From Ectocarpus siliculosus (Eukaryota; Sar; Phaeophyceae; Ectocarpales; Ectocarpaceae), in contig FN649737.1 in NCBI GenBank assembly GCA_000310025.1, forward strand, positions 2,525,133-2,589,132: a stretch of 64,000 nt of DNA, read 5' to 3'. The notes below the pieces were generated by a model. That model saw nothing but the letters and a program-made list of their open reading frames with translations. It was not told the DNA's origin and did no database searches. The position numbers and the translations under genes were made by a program. Below are positions 57,676 through 64,000 of the stretch, piece by piece; positions within the stretch are counted from its first letter, which is position 1; the number at the start of each line of letters is the position of its first letter.

Positions 57676-59160
57676 ATGCGCGCGCGCATTGGTTGGCAAG
57701 GATCCAAAGGGCGAGGCAGAGGCGAGGTACGCATAAATACGTCGATCCTCCTGGCGCTCTGCTTCCCGCTTCCCACTACCCACGCCCTTGTGTGGCAGCG
57801 AGATAGAGAACGAATGGGCAAAGATGAACTTCGACAATGGCAATGGATTGTCAGGGCGCTTTGGTCGGCTGCGTCGAAAATGGCTCTCGGCGACGCCCAC
57901 CAGCAGCAGCGGCATGGACAGGGTGCCGGTGAGGGTACTGCTGCAGGAACGCCCGCCGGCCTCTCGTCGAGGAGACCGATGTGTCAACTCCAGCTTCTTG
58001 TACCCGACACGATCTTGTTCGAGCGGGGTGAACCCTGCAAATGGATAGGATGTTCCCCAGAAGGCATCGTGGTACGAAAGTCGTTCGTCCGAGCAGCAGC
58101 AGCAGCGTCGACTAGGTCTGGCTCGTCAACTTCGTCCACCGTCACCAGCTCCGTTGCAGAAACTTCGACGGCAGCAGAGATTCGACACGCAACGCTTGTG
58201 GAGAAAACCGGCCTCAGGTATCAGCCATCGTCGTCGGGGGCCATGGACGAGGTCGAGGTAATGGAGCGAATGGACATGGTACTTGCGGCGTTGTCGTCGT
58301 TTGCCGCAGGTGGTACCGGGTCGCTCTCAACGTCGTCGCCATCGGCCGCGGGCACGGGCGGCATGGACAGGAACTCGCCTGTGTGCGTCGCGAGATACAA
58401 CGATGGTACGATGGAGTTTTTGTCCGAAACGTCCCTACGAGCTTTAAGCAGTTTTTACAACTGGCGGGCTTCCTTGTGTGCCCTCCAGGCCTACGTTCGT
58501 CCTTCGACGAGCACGTGGACGAGGACGATCGGGACATACGTTAGACGCGATGAGCAACCCAACAGCACTCGTGCCCCCGAGCTTCCGAAAACAACACGCG
58601 ACGAGAGTCATGTAGGGCCTGAACCAACCACCGACTTCAATAGCGGGTGCTCTTATGCTGGTGACGACGAGCCCCGTCGCGATAAACACTCGACGATGCG
58701 GACGTTTTCGTCTGTCGTTGCTGCTCCATCCGAGGCCTCATCAACTGCAAGCCCAGGGGCGATGATGGCGGCGGATGGTGGTACTCTCATTGGTCCAGCC
58801 ACCCAGGCGTCGGCGGCAGAACTTGACGAGGCGACGAAGGATGTGGCATTTGTTGTCGACATGTCTTACGCTCGGCCAATAGAGTCCCCACCACGTGCTG
58901 CGCGAAGGATGATCACCGCCACCGCTTCAAGCCAAGGGTTCCAAGACTCAGATGAAGGCATCAACAGCGTCGGAAGCCAGCCGATAAGCAGTGGAAGAGA
59001 TCAACCGCCAATTCGGTCGGTGTGCTTCATTGGCGGGCCCACAGGGCAGCCGCGGCGCTGCCGCCCTCCGTGGCCGAAATCGCGAGTTCGCATCTCTCGA
59101 CTGGAGGCTGAATATGTCATCGATCAAGCCGGTCGTGCGTGGTTCACTAAAGCGACAAAG
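57676..59160 (+). CDS. Large protein of unknown function, N-terminal coding block
   Basis: Open for 495 codons and ending at a good donor (AAG|GTGTTT). Two stretches look folded: PDTILFERGEPCKWIGCSPE, and VCVARYNDGTMEFLSETSLR followed by ALQAYVRPS. Near the end, EYVIDQAGRAWFTKATK resembles a recurring protist motif of the type EYIID..G..W. Between them are Ser/Thr/Ala-rich disordered segments. I do not recognise the family. The first Met at 57676 is the earliest in frame, but a donor-like GAG|GTACGC at 57736 and another Met at 57814 leave the 5' structure open. Confidence 0.55.
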
Positions 59161-59509
59161 GTGTTTGTGTGCATTACATCGGGCTTTGTACAGTAGTCAG
59201 TTCTTCGAACATGGAATTTTTGAAGTTCGTGGGATTCAGCCGCACTAAGATCACGATGCTTTCCTCGTCTACCTCAAGTGAGTCGATTGCATCTCGAACA
59301 GCAGAGAGTCATGATGATGTCCCGACAGGAGGCCAGACCGTACTGATGATAGTTTTTCCCGCCGTACTTGGTTCGCTGGTGGCTGGCATGTAAAGAGCGT
59401 GCACGTTGGTTTCAGTAGCATTGTTAAAAGGCCCACAACATGCCGCGTAAAACATGTCAATTTTCTCCAGGCAGTGGAAATGTTCCTTGCTGTGTGTGGA
59501 TCCTATTGA

Positions 59510-60864
59510 GTGGTAAGCCAACCACGTACACCCCCCTACAACATGCAACCAAAGGTGCTCGTCCAGTCGGTCAGGAAGCCCCCAGCGAAGGAAGCCGGCG
59601 AAGACAACAAGCGCGTGAAGCGGAAGCGACTGATGGAAGAGGCCGTACTGGCTTCCTCGGTCGCTGCCAGAGAGCTCCGCGCTGTGGTCGGCCTCGCCGG
59701 CAGGCGGGGCCTTACAACCCAGGAGATTTTCCAACACTTCGTTGTCGATGATGCGATGAATGCGAATGGGGTGGGCGAACAAGGTGGACGGGTGGGAAGG
59801 AACGAAATCATGGCAGGAATGGCTAAACTTGGGATTGCCTTGTCCGAGGAAGCCTCGGACTTGTTGATCGAAACGATCGTCCGCTCGAGCGCGGAGCTCA
59901 CACCATGTCGTTCCACGCAGCCCGCCGCCGCGAGTCAAGTTCGTGGCAGTGTCATGCAACCCCAGCGCCTGCCTAGAAAACGAGGAAGTCCTGCTTCTGC
60001 TAGTGCCTCTTCCTTGCAACGAGAGGGGGGGCGCTCCAGCACTAGGCGAACAAATAGGTCGCCACCACCGGTGCGCCGATACGTAACTGCCGAAGACCTG
60101 TGGAATTTTGCTTCCAGCGAGTCAGGGAACAACTCAAAGCACAGCACTGGTGACGGAGCGCCGCTTGATGACGGAGATGAAAGGGTTTCGGCAAACCGGG
60201 ATGGTGAGCGACGACTTAGAGCAAAACAGGACCACGATCCAAACCGGCCGAATCGGGCTCGCCACGGACGACCAGGCCCGTCGCCCAAACGTAGGCAGAG
60301 GAAGAACGGAGGCCATTCTGCTGGTGGTGGTGCTGACACCTCATCGGAAGAGCAGTCGCGCGACACGGGCGGATTGCGTCGAGTGGGTCCTCCACCACCA
60401 TCCAGTGCTGGCTGTGGTAGCCGTAGCGACCGCCCAAAAAATGCACAGCAATCGTTCTCCAAGAACGACCAGCAGGCGGCGTCCGATAACCTTCAGGGTT
60501 CCCTGTCAACGATTTCGTCGGTTTCTACCGCCCACGATCCAGCAGCTGTTACTGCTATGGGCATTCCCACAACTGGACCAACGAAAAGCAACGTGGTAGC
60601 ACTAACCTCGGGAAGGAAGAAGCTCCGACCTCACTCAATGCTGGCCCCAGTCGGGTCGGTTGGTTGTGGAAGGCGAAGAGGTCTCCAGGGCAGGGATACT
60701 CAGAGGCGATGGACAGTACCTACCCGTGTTTACTCGGCCTCCCACCAGAACGGATCGGGTCTCAAAACGGCGCTCCTCGAGAACGGTGAATTGGCGTCGT
60801 TTCCTTGCCATGACCCTGCGGAGGAGGCGATGAACGGCAAGGATCGAGTGTTTCATGTTGACAG
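59510..60864 (+). CDS. Unknown protein continued, EF-hand-like block
   Basis: Long open frame, with a plausible acceptor at CCAAAG|GTGCTC (exon from 59542) and donor GACAG|GTATAG at 60865. VKRKRLMEEAVLASSVAARE and RGLTTQEIFQHFVVDDA are followed by GRVGRNEIMAGMAKLGIALS, which looks like a degenerate EF-hand pair whose loop lacks most acidic ligands. The remaining 330 residues are basic and disordered. It probably belongs to the same gene as the block before it, joined through one or more small exons between 59161 and 59541 that I could not fix. Confidence 0.5.
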
Positions 60865-61323
60865 GTATAGATCTATCTCGGAAGGCCGTGGGGGGTACAC
60901 GACGACCAAAGAATCTTGACTGTTGGTGAACACAATGCAGTGTCGTACACAACAAAGGTTTGCTCTCTAGCGACCGGCGAACCTACAGTAGGGAAATTGG
61001 GGCATCTCGATATCGCTGTGTCGCTTTGAGATCCGTTTTCATTCAACATAGGTTTTCACACCGCTACTCGTCTGTGACTCCAAGCAAGGCATTCCTTCGC
61101 TTGATGGTTGCACCTTCACAATCGTGTGCCAATGGAGCCTTGCGCGTGACACATGAGAGTTGGACGACGGGCCTGGTCTACACGCAATAGCGACTGGACC
61201 AATACCGTGATCCTTTTGTGAAGCCTCCCGCCTGGCCCCCTCCCCGCCCCTTTCACTCTGAACCCAACGTTCCCAAGGGGGCTTGTCATCTCCTACCGGG
61301 TTCTCCGACACCCCATCGAGTTT

Positions 61324-61599
61324 ATGTCGCCACAACAGCAAAACACCCGAACCGGCTCGGATAGGGTGAGAACCTCATCTTCTGTGGCTGGGAACGACGA
61401 TACGATGGACAACGACCCGTTGGCGAGGTCAGGTTCGACCTTAATGGTCATGGTGCCGGGGCTGTTTCAGACGCTGGACACCCTGGAGAAGGCAGTTCTT
61501 CCGCTGGTGAATGCTCATCCAGGGCTCACGGCGCTTCTTGTGGCACCGCCCGGGTTGCCCAATACACATTGGCCTACCGCGATCTGTCTCGATGGCGAG
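61324..61599 (+). CDS. Unknown protein continued, start of alpha/beta-hydrolase-like domain
   Basis: Reads LMVMVPGLFQTLDTLEKAVL then VNAHPGLTALLVAPPGLPNT and ends at donor GAG|GTATGT. The pattern of a hydrophobic strand, PG, helix, strand and PPGLPNTHW resembles the first two strands of an alpha/beta hydrolase, including the oxyanion-side loop. The exon start is uncertain: 61324 is the first Met in frame, but an acceptor could lie nearby. Confidence 0.55.
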
Positions 61600-61940
61600 G
61601 TATGTTTACGGATGCCGCCCCGATAGTTCAGGCTGTTCGAATCGGGGCATTCGATGTTTGGGGTTTTCATCAAAGGTACTCGTGGCCGGTGGCACGCTGC
61701 GTGTTGTGTGTGGTACCAGTCAAGGGGAACGGCGCACAATGACAATAGGTCGTGTGCTACAAAAGGTGTTGAGCGACAGTATCTCTCACTTTACGCCGTG
61801 CACGAAGTTGTGCTTTGAGACTGAGACCCGATCATTGGTTGCTTTCACGACCGCGGTCCAACTCCATTCTTGCCTCCTTAAGGTTTGATTCTGCCCGTAC
61901 TACGAAACTCTTGATCACCTTCGTTCCACGAACTTCGCAG

Positions 61941-62612
61941 CTCAGCGCCATGTGCGTGTCCACCCTACTGGAGCACCTTCTCGAAGGAGACGAGCTTCTA
62001 CCCACGATCGACAAAGACAAAAACGACAACGGAACTTCTCCGAAGGTCAAACCAGAACGGCACCCTGATGGTCATCCTTCTGATCCGCAGCCCGAAATGA
62101 CGCCTGCGCCGATGGCCGCCACGCCCGACCCATCTACCGCAGAACCGGTAGAAACAATGGCGGCAGCGGGAATGCAACAAAGCGACATCGATGCGTCGCC
62201 CCCCTGCCCTTCGCCACCCAAATCGCCGAGAAGTTCTCCCCCTGCGCGCGAGGCATTCCCCGTCATTTTTGTTGGGTTCGGGTTCGGCGCCCACTCCCTC
62301 TTACACCTTGCAGCCGGTCCCCTGCGAACCCGCTCGCAGCCCCCGAGACGGCAGCCTAGGGACAACTGCGGCGGTGGATGTAGTGACGTTGATGATTTTG
62401 GTGGTTGTTTTTCTGTCGAAAGCGGTTTCCACGGCGACAACGACGACAGTGGCATTGGGGATCATGAACAACAGCGAGATGGCGGCAATGGCGGTGGTGG
62501 AGGTACCGCGAGTGACGGCCGCCTCGCTTCGGTGCTCTACCACAAAGGGCTTCGAGTCGGCGGGCTAGTGCTTGTGAACGGGTTTTTTGCCTTGGACGAG
62601 CAGTCTACGCAG
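61941..62612 (+). CDS. Unknown protein continued, hydrolase-like domain without nucleophile
   Basis: Starts after TTCGCAG in phase 0 with LSAMCVSTLLEHLLEGDELL. A disordered insert of about 90 residues follows, then AFPVIFVGFGFGAHSLLHLA, another insert, and LYHKGLRVGGLVLVNGFFAL. The segment GFGFG stands where alpha/beta hydrolases have the nucleophile elbow G.S.G, so the serine is missing. The exon ends CAG|GCAAGA, a GC rather than GT donor that joins in phase to the next exon. Confidence 0.6.
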
Positions 62613-63044
62613 GCAAGATGTGGTTAAAGACCCTTGGTCCTCGAGTTTGCTTCTTGCGGTGGCTGGGTTTGTTGGTGGGGTGAGGCGCGCAAACTCTGGT
62701 TGGCGTTTCCACACCACGGCTTGATAGGTTGGCCGCACCTGCGAGCTGAAGGCGTCAGATCACCGAGATTGTTTAGAACAAATCGTTCGTTGGCATCACA
62801 ACGAGAGGAGAAAACGCATTTGTCATTCCATCACCTGACTGTAGCAGTGCGTCAGTCGGGCACGATCCGACGTGTACGTATACGGATGTGCTGGAACGAG
62901 CGGCGGCTCGGACTGGGGAGGTTCATAGGTTGGTCTTGATCGAAGCCTGGTGAAGTATTTACGATGTGCCCATGATCATCACGAACGTCACCACTTATGT
63001 CGCATCGTCCGATCACCACATGTTAAAAATATTCTTTGAAACAG

Positions 63045-63729
63045 GTCATTGGCAACCTCAGGCAGGCGTTCTGCGACCAGAGTGACGGCCTCGCCAGAAC
63101 CGAGGCAATCGCTTCACTCCTTTTCTCCGAGAACTACCAGACAGGCCGGGTAGCAGCATCAACAGCGGCTTCTTCATCCATCGTAAATTCATATCCCTTT
63201 CTCGAGACAAGAGAGGCGTTTTGCCTCGATGCACCCGTTTCCGCCTACCCTCGTCCGCAAAATCAACTTGGCTTTACTTCAAGAACAGCAGGTCTCTTGC
63301 CAGATGGAACAACATTTAACGACATGCAGCAGAGGCATCCCGCGCGTTTCCCCTCGGATAAGGCGCACCAACAGGCCGAGGTTAGTCTGGAGTCGGTGCT
63401 AAGAGAGATGGACGAAAACGGCCAGGAGCGGAAGCAACGGCTGCTCCGGCGGCACCAACGACAACAAAAGCAGGCCAGTCAATCTGACAGCGCTTTGCCC
63501 AGTGCCGACGAAGGGTTCAACGTCGCTGGTGAACAGGAAGAGGAGGAAGAGTTCGAATCGAAACTCGGCGAAGAATGTGATGACGGCCAATGGCCATCGC
63601 CACAACATGGACGCACCACTTCTTCTTCCTCTTCCGAGGGTTTGGATGCGGGTTTCAACTATTTCGCGCAAAGGTTGGCCCTGGCGGCAAGCGTTTCGAT
63701 CCTCGACGGCCTCATTCTGAACGGCAGAG
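63045..63729 (+). CDS. Unknown protein continued, C-terminal block, gene runs off the window
   Basis: Starts after GAAACAG with VIGNLRQAFCDQSDGLARTE and AIASLLFSENYQ, which continues the helical cap of the hydrolase-like domain. Low-complexity and Glu-rich sequence follows (EVSLESVLREMDENGQERKQ). It ends at donor GGCAGAG|GTGAGT in phase 1, so more exons should follow to the right of the window. The last 270 bases appear intronic. Confidence 0.6.
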
Positions 63730-64000
63730 GTGAGTTCGTCGAGCTCGCAACGAAGGTGGGGGGGAGGGAGAGGGGTCTCTACAGGTGGCGTTGGTCCTAT
63801 TTCGAACCCGTCATTCACAGAGACTATTTCTGTGTGCTGAACCCATTTGGTACCAGTTTCAACCCTAGCGGTTGGGAGATTACTTGAGCACCATCGATTT
63901 TCAACCAGTGTAGGGCGGCCAATATCAATAGAACACGACACGATGACATTCCTACCATGGCCCCACACTTCATTGCGGGTATCGCTATTCCGTACTGGTA

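Noticed and set aside
1-64000. CRISPR array, bacterial operon, integrated giant-virus genes or a biosynthetic cluster
   Set aside because: The tandem arrays are contiguous minisatellites without unique spacers, genes are spliced and unrelated in function, and no viral capsid, polymerase or similar hallmark gene is visible.

Overview
The window is nuclear DNA of an intron-rich eukaryote, most likely a brown alga close to Ectocarpus. The evidence is: many short, phase-consistent exons separated by introns of roughly 0.4-3 kb full of repeats; TTAGGG-type (not plant TTTAGGG) telomere-like tracts; a PAP/fibrillin gene whose product starts with a stramenopile-style bipartite plastid presequence; LINE and MITE debris; and strict strand alternation of neighbouring genes. 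Product names come from reading conserved motifs by eye. Exon borders come from GT/AG signals plus reading-phase agreement. No database search was possible.

Layout, left to right. The last two exons of a RuvB-like 1 (RVB1/pontin) gene (+, 583-1505). A CCCH zinc-finger/WD40 (ZFWD) gene (-, 4178-15028, 10 exons). A plastid PAP/fibrillin gene (+, 17314-21657, 7 exons). Ribosome production factor RPF1, Brix family (-, 23257-31801, 7 exons). A serine racemase/threonine dehydratase-type PLP enzyme (+, 32288-34780, 5 exons). A RHBDD1-like rhomboid protease with a UIM-like motif (-, 35590-38025, 3 exons). A cyclophilin with a probable mitochondrial presequence (+, 38599-41060, 5 exons). An ankyrin protein resembling the N-terminus of ABTB1 (-, 42055-44136). 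A MYCBP/AMY-1 homologue with tiny first and last exons (+, 45837-50751). A UEV1/MMS2-type ubiquitin E2 variant (-, 53252-57529, 4 exons). A large gene of unknown function with an alpha/beta-hydrolase-like part lacking the nucleophile (+, 57676 to beyond 63729).

These eleven genes alternate +,-,+,-... without exception, so every intergenic region is either divergent or convergent. The genes have unrelated housekeeping roles (chromatin remodelling, ribosome assembly, proteostasis, ubiquitin signalling, amino-acid and plastid metabolism). I see no pathway cluster or defence or secondary-metabolism system.

Introns and spacers hold several repeat families: a TA-flanked MITE (three copies, two exactly 217 bp); a GGCCC-type MITE with a possible 3-bp CTG duplication; a 716-bp fold-back element bounded by TTAA; a roughly 100-bp family that twice begins exactly at a 5' splice site (introner-like); a family carrying interstitial telomere repeats; a poly-C-tailed family; many minisatellites; and a frameshifted LINE reverse-transcriptase remnant. 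Two 100-N gaps are flanked by homopolymer-inflated, unreliable sequence. Next to the first gap, inside an RPF1 intron, sits an intronless, AT-richer fragment of a land-plant-like HMGB protein, most simply explained as contamination or a chimeric join.
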